Positions 49,916 to 62,076 are shown, numbered from the stretch's first letter. The stretch: 64,000 nucleotides of DNA from an uncultured Senegalimassilia sp. (GCF_934636665.1 NZ_CAKUAT010000006.1:62001-126000); one strand, 5' to 3'. Made by a program: numbers and translations. Notes: generated by a model not told the origin, from the letters alone.

Positions 49916-51859
49916 ATGAGCAATACCCCTGAAGTTATCGAAGACGATCCCATCGAGGTGCGCAAGGCCAAGCGCCAGGCCATGCTCGATGCGGGCCAGA
50001 ACCCCTATGGTCATGCGTTCGACTACAGCCATCACCTGGCCGAGCTCGAGCAGCTGTACGCGCACCTTGAGGACGGGGATTCCACCGAGGACCTGGTCAA
50101 GGTCGCCGGCCGTATCATGTCCAAGCGCGTTCAGGGCAAGATCGCCTTTTTGGGCCTGCGCGACGCCACGGGCGACATGCAGCTGTTCTGCCGCATCAAC
50201 GAGCTGGGCGAAGAGGCCTTCGGCCGCTTGAAGGACCTTGATGTGGGCGACTGGATCGGCGTCGAGGGCGCTATGATGCGCACGCGTCGCGGCCAGCTGT
50301 CCGTGGCCGTCTCGTCCTTCGAGCTGCTCAGCAAGTCCATCCGCCCGCTGCCCGAGAAGTTCCACGGCCTGGCGGACAAGGAGACGCGTTATCGCCAGCG
50401 TTACGTCGACCTGGTCATGAACCCCGAGGTCAAGCAGGTCTTCGAGAAGCGCTTCAAGATCGTCGCCGCCATCCGCCGCCACATGGAGGACCAGGGCTTC
50501 TACGAGGTGGAAACGCCGTTTCTGCATCCCATCCTGGGCGGCGCGAACGCAAAGCCGTTCGTGACGCACTTCAACGCGCTCGACCGCGACTACTTCCTGC
50601 GCATTGCCACCGAGCTGCCGCTTAAGCGCCTGCTCGTAGGCGGTTTCGAGAAGGTGTTCGAGATCGGCCGCCAGTTCCGCAACGAGGGCATGGACCCGTA
50701 CCACAACCCTGAGTTCACCACCATGGAGGCATACCAGGCCTTCTCCGACCTCAACGGCATGATGGACCTCACCGAGGGCTTCATCAAGGCGGCCGCCGAA
50801 GCCGCCTGCGGCACGCTTAAGGTCAGCTACCAGGGCGTCGACATAGACCTGTCCGGCCAGTGGCCGCGCGAGACCATGTGCGGCTTGGCAACGCGCTATG
50901 CCGGCGAAGAGGTCTCCTTCGACCGTAGCCGCGAGGACCTGGTGGCCATCCTGGAGAAGAACGGCGGTCGCGCCGAGGACGCCTGGGGCAAGGGCAAGCT
51001 CATCTCCGAGATTTTCGAGGCCGTGGCCGAGGAGAAGCTCATCCAGCCCGTGTTCGTCACCGAGCATCCGCTGGAGATCTCCCCGCTGGCCAAGAAGCTG
51101 CCGAACAATCCCGAGCTCACCGAGCGTTTCGAGCTGTTCATCTGCGGCCACGAGTACGCCAACGCCTTCAACGAGCTCAACGACCCGGTCGACCAGGCCG
51201 CGCGCTTCCGTGCGCAGGTCGAGGCCAAGGACATGGGCGACGACGAGGCCATGGGCTACGACGCCGACTACATCCGCGCGCTCGAGTACGGCATGCCTCC
51301 GGCAGGCGGCGTGGGCATCGGCATCGACCGTCTGACCATGTTGCTCACCGATTCGCCGACCATCCGCGACGTGCTGCTGTTCCCGCACATGCGCGACGAG
51401 GCCCCTGCCGGTGCCAAGCCCGCTGCACGCCCGGCCGCTCCCGTCGAGCACCCCGCCGAGGAGCCCATCGACTTCTCCAAGGTGGTCGTCGAGCCGCTGT
51501 TCGCCGACGAGGTGGACTTCGACACGTTCAGCAAGTCCGACTTCCGTGCTGTGAAGGTCAAGGACTGCGTGGCCGTGCCGAAGAGCAAGAAGCTGCTGCA
51601 GTTCACGCTTGATGATGGTACGGGCACCGATCGCACCATCCTGTCCGGTATCCACGCCTACTACGAGCCGGAGGAGCTGGTGGGTCGCACGCTCGTGGCC
51701 ATCACCAACCTGCCGCCGCGCAAGATGATGGGCATCGCCTCCTGCGGCATGCTGCTGTCCGCCGTGCACGAGGAAAAGGTCGACGACGACACCACCGAGG
51801 AGCGTCTGAACCTGCTCATGGTCTCCGACCGTATCCCGGCAGGCGCCAAGCTGTACTAA
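49916..51859 (+). CDS. lysS: Lysyl-tRNA synthetase with C-terminal EMAPII-like domain
   Basis: A 647-residue class II synthetase, clearly longer than the usual ~500. The OB fold (about 55-165: VAGRIMSKRVQGKIAFLGLRD) and catalytic core follow the LysRS pattern: GRQFRNEGMDPYHNPEFTTME (motif 2; key part FRNEGMDPYHNPEFT), the lysine-specific CGHEYANAFNELNDP, and GVGIGIDRLTMLLT (motif 3). From about residue 532 a second OB-fold tRNA-binding domain is added (SDFRAVKVKDCV, then LQFTLDDGTGTDRTILSGI and NLPPRKMMGIASCGMLLSA), the module found at the C-terminus of MetRS and in EMAPII/Arc1p. ATG 49916 follows AGAAGGG. It ends in a strong terminator. Confidence 0.95.
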   Translation: MSNTPEVIEDDPIEVRKAKRQAMLDAGQNPYGHAFDYSHHLAELEQLYAHLEDGDSTEDLVKVAGRIMSKRVQGKIAFLGLRDATGDMQLFCRINELGEEAFGRLKDLDVGDWIGVEGAMMRTRRGQLSVAVSSFELLSKSIRPLPEKFHGLADKETRYRQRYVDLVMNPEVKQVFEKRFKIVAAIRRHMEDQGFYEVETPFLHPILGGANAKPFVTHFNALDRDYFLRIATELPLKRLLVGGFEKVFEIGRQFRNEGMDPYHNPEFTTMEAYQAFSDLNGMMDLTEGFIKAAAEAACGTLKVSYQGVDIDLSGQWPRETMCGLATRYAGEEVSFDRSREDLVAILEKNGGRAEDAWGKGKLISEIFEAVAEEKLIQPVFVTEHPLEISPLAKKLPNNPELTERFELFICGHEYANAFNELNDPVDQAARFRAQVEAKDMGDDEAMGYDADYIRALEYGMPPAGGVGIGIDRLTMLLTDSPTIRDVLLFPHMRDEAPAGAKPAARPAAPVEHPAEEPIDFSKVVVEPLFADEVDFDTFSKSDFRAVKVKDCVAVPKSKKLLQFTLDDGTGTDRTILSGIHAYYEPEELVGRTLVAITNLPPRKMMGIASCGMLLSAVHEEKVDDDTTEERLNLLMVSDRIPAGAKLY

Positions 51860-51884
51860 GCGGCAAACCTTATATCGTGATTGC

Positions 51885-51923
51885 AAGAAAGCCCGCCTAG
51901 GTTAACCCAGGCGGGCTTTCTTT
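51885..51923 (+). terminator. Rho-independent terminator after lysS
   Basis: AAGAAAGCCCGCCT (51885-51898) pairs with AGGCGGGCTTTCTT (51909-51922); the loop can pair further. A short T-run follows. Confidence 0.9.
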
Positions 51924-52013
51924 GTTTGGTGGAAGGCGAACGTGCGGTTGCGTTTCGCCGCTCGATCCTATGACGCGGTGCCGCGCCATAGGATCGTCCC
52001 GTTGCGGATGACG

Positions 52014-53168
52014 TTATGCCAGTGTTGCGGGTTTGATAGCCGCGTCGCTTTCGTCTTCGCTGCCGTTTTCGGCATCAACTTGCGCGAAGTGCTCCATGGC
52101 AAGCGTTCGGAGCGTGGAGATGACGGGTACGCCCAAAAGCACGCCCAGAAGGCCGAACAGCGACCCGCCGGCGATCACGGCCACGAACACCCAGATGCTC
52201 GGCAGGCCCACCGACTGTCCCACCACGTTCGGGTAGATGAGGTGCCCCTCGATTTGCTGGAGGACCACTAGGAACACGATGAACTGCAGGGCCTGCATAG
52301 GATCTTGCGACAGGATCATCGCTGCACCCATGATGCCGCCGATCCATGCGCCGGCGAACGGGATGAGCGACGATACGCCCACGATAAGGCCGATGGATGC
52401 CGCATAAGGGAACTGCAGGATGGTGCCGCCGATTGCACACAGGGCGCCTAGGATGATGGCCTCGATGCATTGCCCGCGGATGAAACGCGAGAAGCAGTCG
52501 TTGGTGATGCTGCATGCGTGCAGCACGCGGCGGCGCAGGTTCTCGCCGGGGATGAAGCTTGCCGCGCGCATGGCGCCGGCATGCACGCGGTCCTTGTCAA
52601 GCAGCAGGTACAGAGCGAACACCATGCCCAGCAGGATCGAAAGCGTCAGGTGCGCCACCTCTCCGCTGGTCTGCGCCACGATGCGCAGCGCCTGGTCGGT
52701 GCCGCCCATGGCGTCCAGAGCCTTTTGCCCGATGGAGTTCCAGGTGGCGTTGTCCAAGATCGGAATGGCTTGCGCACCGGGAAGGTTCGCGATGGCCTGC
52801 GACGCCATGGCCGCAGCTTCCGATATGCCGGTGATGATGGCGGAGCCCACGGATTTGAACTCGCCGCCCACGAATGCGGTCAGCGCCGCAAGCGCCAAGG
52901 TGACGGCGGCGATGGCCAGGATGACGCAGATGGGGCGGCGCGTTTTCGCCACAAGCGCGCTATTCGAGCGCGGAAACCACCGGGACTCGAGCGCCGCTGC
53001 AATGAAGTTGAGCAGGTATGCCAGCACCGCGCCGATGGCTAAAGGCTCAAGGGCGGACCAGACGGTTGAGAAGATGGAGCAGAGGCCGTCGAACCGGGCG
53101 ACGGCCAGCGCCGCCACGGCAAGGGCGGCGATAAGGATAAGGGCGTAGCGTATGGTGTGCCTGTTCAT
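52014..53168 (-). CDS. AI-2E family transporter
   Basis: A 384-residue integral membrane protein with about eight helices. Family hallmarks include the N-terminal pair of helices, FALYLLLDKDR, RFIRGQCIEAIILG and the C-terminal LIPFAGAWIGG and EGHLIYPNVVGQSVGLPS. The family includes E. coli TqsA but most members have no proven substrate, so AI-2 export is not implied. ATG (53166-53168) follows ACAGGATC; the frame extends to 53237 without a start signal. It is convergent with lysS and divergent from clpC, about 325 bases apart. Confidence 0.85.
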   Translation of the reverse strand: MNRHTIRYALILIAALAVAALAVARFDGLCSIFSTVWSALEPLAIGAVLAYLLNFIAAALESRWFPRSNSALVAKTRRPICVILAIAAVTLALAALTAFVGGEFKSVGSAIITGISEAAAMASQAIANLPGAQAIPILDNATWNSIGQKALDAMGGTDQALRIVAQTSGEVAHLTLSILLGMVFALYLLLDKDRVHAGAMRAASFIPGENLRRRVLHACSITNDCFSRFIRGQCIEAIILGALCAIGGTILQFPYAASIGLIVGVSSLIPFAGAWIGGIMGAAMILSQDPMQALQFIVFLVVLQQIEGHLIYPNVVGQSVGLPSIWVFVAVIAGGSLFGLLGVLLGVPVISTLRTLAMEHFAQVDAENGSEDESDAAIKPATLA

Positions 53169-53393
53169 GCGATCCTGTCGGTTGAAGGGGATGGGCCGCG
53201 CTGTCGCGCGTTTCGCAACCAGTATAAGCGTGTGCATCGGTCAAGGCGCCGTACTTGCGCGCTTGTCGTCCTTTCGTGAAGAACCGCTTGCGAAATCCGG
53301 GTAGAAAGGGGCAAAAGGGGTCCAAAAGCGCTTCCGGTGTGTGCGGATTGCACGTAGCAAGGGCAACGGGCGCTGTGCGGCTTCGGGCTACTT

Positions 53394-53399
53394 TATTAT
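53394..53399 (+). promoter_or_regulatory. -10-like element of clpC
   Basis: TATTAT lies just before the CIRCE element; the -35 is weak. Confidence 0.4.
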
Positions 53400-53419
53400 G
53401 TATACGATACGTAAACGGC

Positions 53420-53446
53420 TTAGCAGTCCATTGACGGGAGTGCTAA
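53420..53446. promoter_or_regulatory. CIRCE element (HrcA operator)
   Basis: TTAGCAGTC-N9-GAGTGCTAA matches the CIRCE consensus TTAGCACTC-N9-GAGTGCTAA with one mismatch. It is 47 bases before clpC, so clpC is probably under HrcA heat-shock control, instead of or beside CtsR. Confidence 0.9.
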
Positions 53447-53493
53447 CATGAACAACCGAGACCATAATCATATGCCGCGAGAATCGAGGCTTC

Positions 53494-56067
<2,574 letters not shown>

Positions 56068-56185
56068 GGTTCCGGTTGCTTCCGCTGCGCCCTGCTTGGG
56101 CCGGCTGGGGAGCGCCTGCCACGCGCTCTTTTTCCATACAGCGCGTAGCGTGCCTGCGAAAACGCGGCAGTTGCTTTAGAATGTA

Positions 56186-56217
56186 AGGCGGTCCCGAAAG
56201 GGGCCGCCTCATTTGTT
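56186..56217 (+). terminator. Terminator after clpC
   Basis: AGGCGGTCCC (56186-56195), loop GAAA, GGGGCCGCCT (56200-56209), then a T-rich tail. Confidence 0.8.
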
Positions 56218-56237
56218 TTCGACGGAAAGAGGAAACC

Positions 56238-57086
56238 ATGCCCAAGACCGTTGACCCGGTGTTCTCGTCCTCGGTGCTCGCCGCGGCCGATCTGGCCACG
56301 GCGCTCGACATCGATGCGCTCACGCAATCCTTGGCCGGCCTTGAGGGCAAGGTCGACAAGAACCCGAAGACGGCGGCCATCATCTTGGCCGGCGGCACGG
56401 GCGAGCGTTTCGGCAAGGAAGGCGGCAAGCAGCTGGTGGAAATCGGCGGCAAGCCGATTCTCACCTGGTCGGTCGAGGCCTTCGACGCTGTAGGCGACAT
56501 TGGCCTCATCGTCATCGTCTGTCCGGCCGAACGCCAGGGCGAGTACCTGAGCAAGGCCGTCGACCCCTTCTCGTTCGCTACGCCCATCGTGGTCGCCGCG
56601 GCGGGCTCCACGCGTCAGGAATCGGCGTTTTCCGGCCTTGAGCTGGTGCCCGAGGAGTTCGAGTACGTGGTCATGCACGACGGTGCCCGTCCGCTCATCT
56701 CGGCCGACCTGATCGCCCATACCATCGCCACGCTCAAGGGCAACATCGACGCCGATGGCGCTGTGGTGGCCCATCCCGCCATCGATACGCTCAAGGTGGT
56801 GGAAAACGGCGTCATCGTCGGCACGCCCGATCGCAGCGTGTTCTGGAACGCGCAAACCCCGCAGGTGTTCCGCGCGGGCATCTACCGCCGTGCGCACGCC
56901 TCGGCGCTCTCCGACGGCTTCGTCGGCACCGATGACAGCTCGCTGATCGAGCGTCTCGGCGGCCGCGTCCTTGTGGTGGAGGGCAAGCGCGACAACATCA
57001 AGCTCACCGTACCGGAGGATTACCTCATGCTCGTGGCCGCCGTGCGCGAGCGTTATCTCAAGCAGAAAGGCGAGCAGGAGCAATGA
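56238..57086 (+). CDS. ispD: 2-C-methyl-D-erythritol 4-phosphate cytidylyltransferase
   Basis: A 282-residue enzyme of the MEP isoprenoid pathway, forming CDP-methylerythritol. The CTP-binding loop ILAGGTGERFGKEGGKQLVEIGG (key part AGGTGERFGKEGGKQL) is at about 50-66, and MHDGARPLIS and TPQVFRAGI are family blocks. The enzyme normally begins close to the P-loop; here ~45 extra residues, acidic and helical, precede it. ATG 56238 follows AAGAGGAAAC. It overlaps ispF by four bases, the common ispD-ispF pair. Confidence 0.95.
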   Translation: MPKTVDPVFSSSVLAAADLATALDIDALTQSLAGLEGKVDKNPKTAAIILAGGTGERFGKEGGKQLVEIGGKPILTWSVEAFDAVGDIGLIVIVCPAERQGEYLSKAVDPFSFATPIVVAAAGSTRQESAFSGLELVPEEFEYVVMHDGARPLISADLIAHTIATLKGNIDADGAVVAHPAIDTLKVVENGVIVGTPDRSVFWNAQTPQVFRAGIYRRAHASALSDGFVGTDDSSLIERLGGRVLVVEGKRDNIKLTVPEDYLMLVAAVRERYLKQKGEQEQ

Positions 57087-57580
57087 GCCTGGGATTCAGC
57101 GCCCTGCGCATAGGGCAGGGCTACGACGTGCATAAGCTGGTCGAGGGCCGCAAGCTCATCATCGGCGGGGTGGATATCCCGCACACTCTGGGGCTGCTCG
57201 GCCACTCCGACGCCGATGTGCTGGCGCATGCCGTGGCAGATGCGCTGCTCGGCGCCATCCGCGGCGGCGACATCGGCAAGCTCTTCCCCGACACCGACCC
57301 TGAATGGGAGGGGGCCGATTCCATGAAGCTGTTGGCGGCGGTGGCGGCCAAGGTGCGCGAAGAGGGCTACCAGATCATCGACGTCGATAGCGTCATCGCA
57401 GCTCAGGCGCCGAAGATGGCGCCGTATCGCCAGCAGATGCGCGAGAACTTGGCAGCCGCCATGGGTATCGCGGTCGACAACGTCGGCGTGAAGGCGACCA
57501 CCACCGAGCACCTGGGTTTCGAGGGCCGTCAGGAGGGCATCTCCGCCACGGCCGTGGCCCTGCTGGCGCGATGTAGCTAG
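57083..57580 (+). CDS. ispF: 2-C-methyl-D-erythritol 2,4-cyclodiphosphate synthase
   Basis: A 165-residue trimeric enzyme making MEcPP in the MEP pathway. Metal and substrate residues lie in GQGYDVHKLVEG (Asp-x-His), LLGHSDADVLAHAVADALLGA and GKLFPDTDPEWEGADS; TTEHLGFEGRQEGISATAVAL ends the protein (key part EGRQEGISA). The start overlaps the ispD stop (ATGA), so both are translated together. The prenyl synthase at 23558 uses the pathway's end products. Confidence 0.95.
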   Translation: MSLGFSALRIGQGYDVHKLVEGRKLIIGGVDIPHTLGLLGHSDADVLAHAVADALLGAIRGGDIGKLFPDTDPEWEGADSMKLLAAVAAKVREEGYQIIDVDSVIAAQAPKMAPYRQQMRENLAAAMGIAVDNVGVKATTTEHLGFEGRQEGISATAVALLARCS

Positions 57581-57669
57581 TTCGGGCGCGGTTTTCGCAA
57601 CGCCCGGTCCCTTCGCAGCCTTCGTCAACCCGCCGCACCATGCGGCATGCACATAGAACAGGAATGCAA

Positions 57670-59190
57670 ATGCTTAAGATCTACGACACCAAACTTCGTG
57701 AAAAGGTGCCTTTCGAGTCGCTCGAGCACGGGAAGATCGGCATGTACGTGTGCGGTCCCACCGTGTACAACTACATCCATATCGGCAATGCCCGTACGTT
57801 CGTCAGCTTCGACGTCATCCGCCGCTACCTCTCCTGGCGTGGCTTCGACGTGAAATTCGTCTCCAATATCACCGACGTCGATGACAAGATCATCAAGAAG
57901 GCCAACGAAGAGGGCCGCAGCGCAGCCGAGGTTGCCGCCGAGTATTCGCAGGCATTCCTTGATGATATGCACGCCATGAACGTGCAGGACCCCGATGTGC
58001 GCCCGCGCGCAACCGAGGAGATCCCTGAGATGATCCAGCTCATCCAGGAGCTCATCGATGGCGGCCACGCGTACGAGGTCGAGGGCGACGTCTACTTCAG
58101 CGTGCGCAGCTATGCTGATTACGGTGCGCTGTCCGGTCGCAACATCGACGAGATGGAAGGCGGTCATCGCGAGCTGCGCGCCGACGGCCAGGGCCTGGAA
58201 GACCGCAAGCGCGACCATCTCGACTTCGCGCTGTGGAAGGCCGCCAAGCCCGGCGAGCCTTCTTGGGAAAGCCCGTGGGGCCAGGGCCGTCCCGGCTGGC
58301 ACATCGAGTGCTCGGCCATGTCGCGCAAGTACCTGGGCTTGCCCTTCGACATCCACGGCGGCGGTGCCGACCTGGTGTTCCCGCATCATGAGAACGAGCG
58401 CGCCCAGTCCGAGGCCGCATGCGGCTGCACCTTTGCCAATCATTGGATGCACAGCGGCATGCTGCAGATCAACCACGAGAAGATGAGCAAGTCGCTGGGC
58501 AATTTCCTGCTGTTGCGCGACATCCTCAAGACCACGTCCCCCGATGTGCTGCGTTTCCTTATGCTGCAAACGCATTACCGCAGCCCGCTCGATTTCTCCG
58601 ACGAGCGTCTTGACGAGGCTGCATCCGCGCTTTCCCGCATCGAGAACGCCGTGCGCAACCTTGATTGGCAGATGAAGAACGCCCAGGATGTGCCCAGCCC
58701 GCTTGATACCCAGGCCATCCTGAAGCAGACGAAGTCCACGCGCGTCGAGTTCGTCCTAGCCATGGACGACGACTTCAATGCTCCGCGCGCGCTGGGCGAG
58801 GTGTTCGACCTGGTCGGTTTCGCGAACACCCAGATCGCCGACAAGACGCTTTCGCTCTCCGATGTTCCCTCCGTGCGCGATCTGCGCGAGACCATCACCA
58901 CGCTCATGCGCGTGTTCGGCGTGGAGGTTGCTCCTCAGGATTGGGAGGATGCGCAGGAAGATGCGTATCCGGCCGAGGTCGTCGACCTGGCGAAACAGGT
59001 TGCCGGCTACGAAGGCTCGGATGCTCATGAGGCTGTCGACGCTCTGCTCGAGGCTCGTGCCACCGCGCGTGCCGAGAAGAACTGGGCCGTGGCCGATGCC
59101 GTACGCGATGGCCTTACGGGGCTGGGCTTCACCATCGAGGACACCCCTCAGGGTGCTCGCGTCAGCTACGACCCCTCCGAGGGCAAGTAG
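57670..59190 (+). CDS. cysS: Cysteinyl-tRNA synthetase
   Basis: A 506-residue class I synthetase. HIGH-like motif is HIGNARTF (about 38-45), the zinc ligands include MYVCGPTVYN and the Cys/His set around GWHIECSAM and FPHHENERAQSEAACG, and the KMSKS motif is KMSKSLGNFLLLRD (about 275). The C-terminal helical domain binds the anticodon. ATG 57670 (Met-Leu-Lys-Ile) is preferred over ATG 57664 because AACAGGA is spaced for it; the frame from 57640 has no signal. It lies 90 bases after ispF, often in the same cluster. Confidence 0.95.
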   Translation: MLKIYDTKLREKVPFESLEHGKIGMYVCGPTVYNYIHIGNARTFVSFDVIRRYLSWRGFDVKFVSNITDVDDKIIKKANEEGRSAAEVAAEYSQAFLDDMHAMNVQDPDVRPRATEEIPEMIQLIQELIDGGHAYEVEGDVYFSVRSYADYGALSGRNIDEMEGGHRELRADGQGLEDRKRDHLDFALWKAAKPGEPSWESPWGQGRPGWHIECSAMSRKYLGLPFDIHGGGADLVFPHHENERAQSEAACGCTFANHWMHSGMLQINHEKMSKSLGNFLLLRDILKTTSPDVLRFLMLQTHYRSPLDFSDERLDEAASALSRIENAVRNLDWQMKNAQDVPSPLDTQAILKQTKSTRVEFVLAMDDDFNAPRALGEVFDLVGFANTQIADKTLSLSDVPSVRDLRETITTLMRVFGVEVAPQDWEDAQEDAYPAEVVDLAKQVAGYEGSDAHEAVDALLEARATARAEKNWAVADAVRDGLTGLGFTIEDTPQGARVSYDPSEGK

Positions 59191-59244
59191 GATAAAACCG
59201 ACGTTGCGGGCCGCTGCGCCGCTTCGTTCCCGTCTTCAACCTTG

Positions 59245-59270
59245 CGGGCGTGGCCGAAAGGCCGCGCCCG
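59245..59270 (+). terminator. Hairpin after cysS
   Basis: CGGGCGTGGCC (59245-59255), loop GAAA, GGCCGCGCCCG (59260-59270). No T-run; possible terminator. Confidence 0.55.
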
Positions 59271-59413
59271 GTCTGGCCTGACGCAAGGTGCGTTTTACCG
59301 GGCCTAGGGCAAAGGGTGCCGGATTTGCCGTGCGGCGTCCGGTTGGATGGGTTCGAGGCCGCGCGGCGGCTTTCGTGTTTGTACTGGATCGATTACTACG
59401 AAGATTGCTACCG

Positions 59414-60688
59414 ATGACAGATTTTTCAACAACCGAGCTCCTTGCGCCTGCGGGCGGCCGCAGCCAGCTCGAGGCTGCCGTCCGTTTCGGGGCGGATGCG
59501 GTGTATTTGGCCGCCGACAGGTTCGGCATGCGCCAACGCGCCGAAAACTTCACGCTTGACGATATCCCGTCCGCCGTCGCCTTCGCGCACGCGGCGGGTG
59601 TGAAGGTGTACGTGACGGTGAACACGCTTATGAACCAGGCGGATATCGCCGCCCTGCCGCCGTATCTTGAGGCTCTTGACGCCTCGGGCGCCGATGCGCT
59701 CATCGTCAGCGACCTCGGTGCGTTCTCTCTGGCGAAGCGCTATGCGCCGCATATGGAGCTGCATGTGAGCACGCAGGCTTCCGTGATGAATGCCGAAGCT
59801 GCACGCACCTGGTACGATTTGGGCGCCTCGCGCGTGGTGGTCGCGCGCGAGATGAGCGTGGAGGACATCGCCGAGTTGCGCGCGCAGGCGCCGCGCGATC
59901 TTGAGATCGAGGCGTTCGTGCATGGCGCCATGTGCATGGCCTTCTCGGGGCGCTGCATGTTGTCGGCGGCCATGACGGGGCGCTCGGGCAACAAAGGCTA
60001 TTGCGCGCAGCCGTGCCGATGGAGCTATGCGCTCGTCGAGGAAAAGCGCCCCGGCGCGTATTACCCTATCGAGGAGGATGTGCGCGGAACCTATGTCATG
60101 AACGCGCATGACCTGTGCATGATCGAGCATCTCGATGAGCTGGCGCAAGCTGGCGTCAGCTCATTCAAGATAGAGGGCCGCAATAAGCGTGCGTTCTACG
60201 TTGCCACGGTGGTGCATGCCTATCGGGCGGTCATGGACGGCGCCGACCCGTCCACGGTCATGTCCGACCTGCATGCCATTTCGCATCGCCCCTACGGCAC
60301 CGGCTTCTATTTCGGTCAGCCAAGCCAACGCCAGGAGCGTGACGGTTATGACAAGGATTACCTGCATGCCGCTACGGTGACCGCATGCTGCCCGGAAGGG
60401 GAGAGCAGGTGGCGAATCGAGGCCACGTGCCATAACCGGTTCCGCGAAGGCGATGAACTCGAGGCGCTTTCTCCGCGCAAGGCCATTGCAACGGCGAACG
60501 TGAGGGGCCTCACCTGGCTGGTGCAGCCAAGCGGAGACCGTCCCAACCCGTCCCCTGAGCCGGTGCCGGTAGCCAATCGCACTATGGAAACCTATGCGTT
60601 CACCAGCGATATCTCCTTGCAGCCGGGCGATCTGCTGCGCATTCGCGTGGATTCCGCCCCTCAAGGCGTGCAGGAAGTGAGGGCATGA
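59414..60688 (+). CDS. U32 family peptidase (PrtC/TrhP-like)
   Basis: A 424-residue protein. The U32 core begins LLAPAGGRSQLEAAVRFGADAVY and contains AFVHGAMCMAFSGRCMLS with downstream GYCAQPCRW, giving four conserved cysteines that in studied relatives hold an iron-sulphur cluster. The original annotation was collagenase/peptidase, but related proteins (TrhP, RlhA, UbiU) modify RNA or ubiquinone by hydroxylation, so peptidase activity should not be assumed. ATG 59414 is chosen; the frame upstream to 59288 is GC-rich and has no signal. The stop overlaps the MFS start (ATGA). Confidence 0.85.
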   Translation: MTDFSTTELLAPAGGRSQLEAAVRFGADAVYLAADRFGMRQRAENFTLDDIPSAVAFAHAAGVKVYVTVNTLMNQADIAALPPYLEALDASGADALIVSDLGAFSLAKRYAPHMELHVSTQASVMNAEAARTWYDLGASRVVVAREMSVEDIAELRAQAPRDLEIEAFVHGAMCMAFSGRCMLSAAMTGRSGNKGYCAQPCRWSYALVEEKRPGAYYPIEEDVRGTYVMNAHDLCMIEHLDELAQAGVSSFKIEGRNKRAFYVATVVHAYRAVMDGADPSTVMSDLHAISHRPYGTGFYFGQPSQRQERDGYDKDYLHAATVTACCPEGESRWRIEATCHNRFREGDELEALSPRKAIATANVRGLTWLVQPSGDRPNPSPEPVPVANRTMETYAFTSDISLQPGDLLRIRVDSAPQGVQEVRA

Positions 60689-61908
60689 GCTGCTTCGAAA
60701 CGGCATCCGCGGCGGAGACGCCCAGCCGCGCGCGCGGCAATCTCATGATCTTGGTGTTGGCGCTCAGCTGCTTTGTGTTCGGGTGCGCCTACCAGTACAT
60801 CTTGGGCGTGCCCGATCAGGTCGCGCAAATCGCCGGTATCGATCTTTCCCAGGTCAGCCTCATGATGGGCGTCTATGGCGTGTGCAACGCCATCGGCACC
60901 CCGCTTCTGGTCATGGTGCTCACCTCGCGCGGACCGAAAACGTTGCTGCTGGTCAGCCTTGCCCTTATGGCGGTGGGCATGGCGATTTGCGCCGCCACCC
61001 CCATCTATCCCGTCATTTTGACGGGTCGTGCCGTCATGGGCGTGGGCAACGGCACCTTTGCGGCAACCGCCTATATCGCGGCAAGCCGCATCGCCGGCCC
61101 TTCGCATGCCGCCTCGGCTATGTCGAACGTGGCTCTTGGCTTCAGCGCTTCCTTCGTCTTCGCGCTTCCCGCCGCGCGTATGCTGCGCAACGTTATCACC
61201 TGGCAGCAGGCGTATTGGGCGCTCGTCGTCGCGGCGTGCGTCGCATTCGCGGTCATCGCGCTCGTGGTGCGCGTGCCCGACGCGCCGAGCAGCTCATCGG
61301 CCGGGCAGGGCCGTCGCAACGCCGATGCGCTGCGCGTGTTCCGCAACCCCTGCGTGGTGCTGCCGCTGATTTGCACCGTGCTCATGTTCGTGGGATACGC
61401 CTCCATGAACACCTACATCACGCCGTTCATGGAAAGCGTGCTTCCCCAGCCGGAGTGGGTGAGCGGCTCCCTGTTCGCCTTCGGATTGATGAGCATGATC
61501 GGTTCGAAGGCAAGCGGCTGGGCAGCCGATCGCTTCGGTTCGGCTTCGGCGGTCATCGGCTGCGTGGCGCTTCAGGCGGTAACGCTGGTGGTGTTGGGGC
61601 TTGTCACGGGGTCGTGGCCTGCGGCGCTGGCGGCAGCGTGTATGTGGACAGGCATATCCTGGGGATTCTTACCGGCGCAGAATTCATTCATCATGCTCAA
61701 CGCCGGGGATGAGGCGGCGTTTGCCGTCAGTTTGTCGAACTCCTCGCTGCAGCTCGGCAGTGCGCTCGGGTCGTTCGCTGCAGGCGTGTTCATCACCTGC
61801 ATGCCGCTTCTGGCGATGCCGTTCGTCTCCGCTGCCTTCACCGCTTGCGCGGTGGCTGCCGAAATCGCGGCGTTGCGCTTGTCCCGCAAACCGCGCCGCG
61901 TACAGTAA
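60685..61908 (+). CDS. MFS transporter
   Basis: A 407-residue protein with about twelve hydrophobic segments in two halves and a charged linker near 205-215. Typical MFS features are visible in the loop between helices 2 and 3 (LLVMVLTSRGPKTLLLVSL) and FGLMSMIGSKASGWAADRFGS in the second half. The substrate cannot be read. It overlaps the U32 gene by four bases, so it is co-translated with it; the TPP riboswitch lies after it and does not control it. A role in exporting or importing a pathway intermediate is only conjecture. Confidence 0.85.
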   Translation: MSCFETASAAETPSRARGNLMILVLALSCFVFGCAYQYILGVPDQVAQIAGIDLSQVSLMMGVYGVCNAIGTPLLVMVLTSRGPKTLLLVSLALMAVGMAICAATPIYPVILTGRAVMGVGNGTFAATAYIAASRIAGPSHAASAMSNVALGFSASFVFALPAARMLRNVITWQQAYWALVVAACVAFAVIALVVRVPDAPSSSSAGQGRRNADALRVFRNPCVVLPLICTVLMFVGYASMNTYITPFMESVLPQPEWVSGSLFAFGLMSMIGSKASGWAADRFGSASAVIGCVALQAVTLVVLGLVTGSWPAALAAACMWTGISWGFLPAQNSFIMLNAGDEAAFAVSLSNSSLQLGSALGSFAAGVFITCMPLLAMPFVSAAFTACAVAAEIAALRLSRKPRRVQ

Positions 61909-62076
61909 GGCGAAGGGTTCCGTTGCTTTTGGTTTTGCCGCATCCGTTCGGAGGTCGAGCGCGCAAAGGGCGCGCGGTAAAGCCGGTCGCTTGGCTCGTG
62001 CGATTCCTTTGTCCGTTCGGCGGTTTAACGGGCAAGCGGTTTACGCGCCGGTGTACTATATGCTCAACAGATTCGA

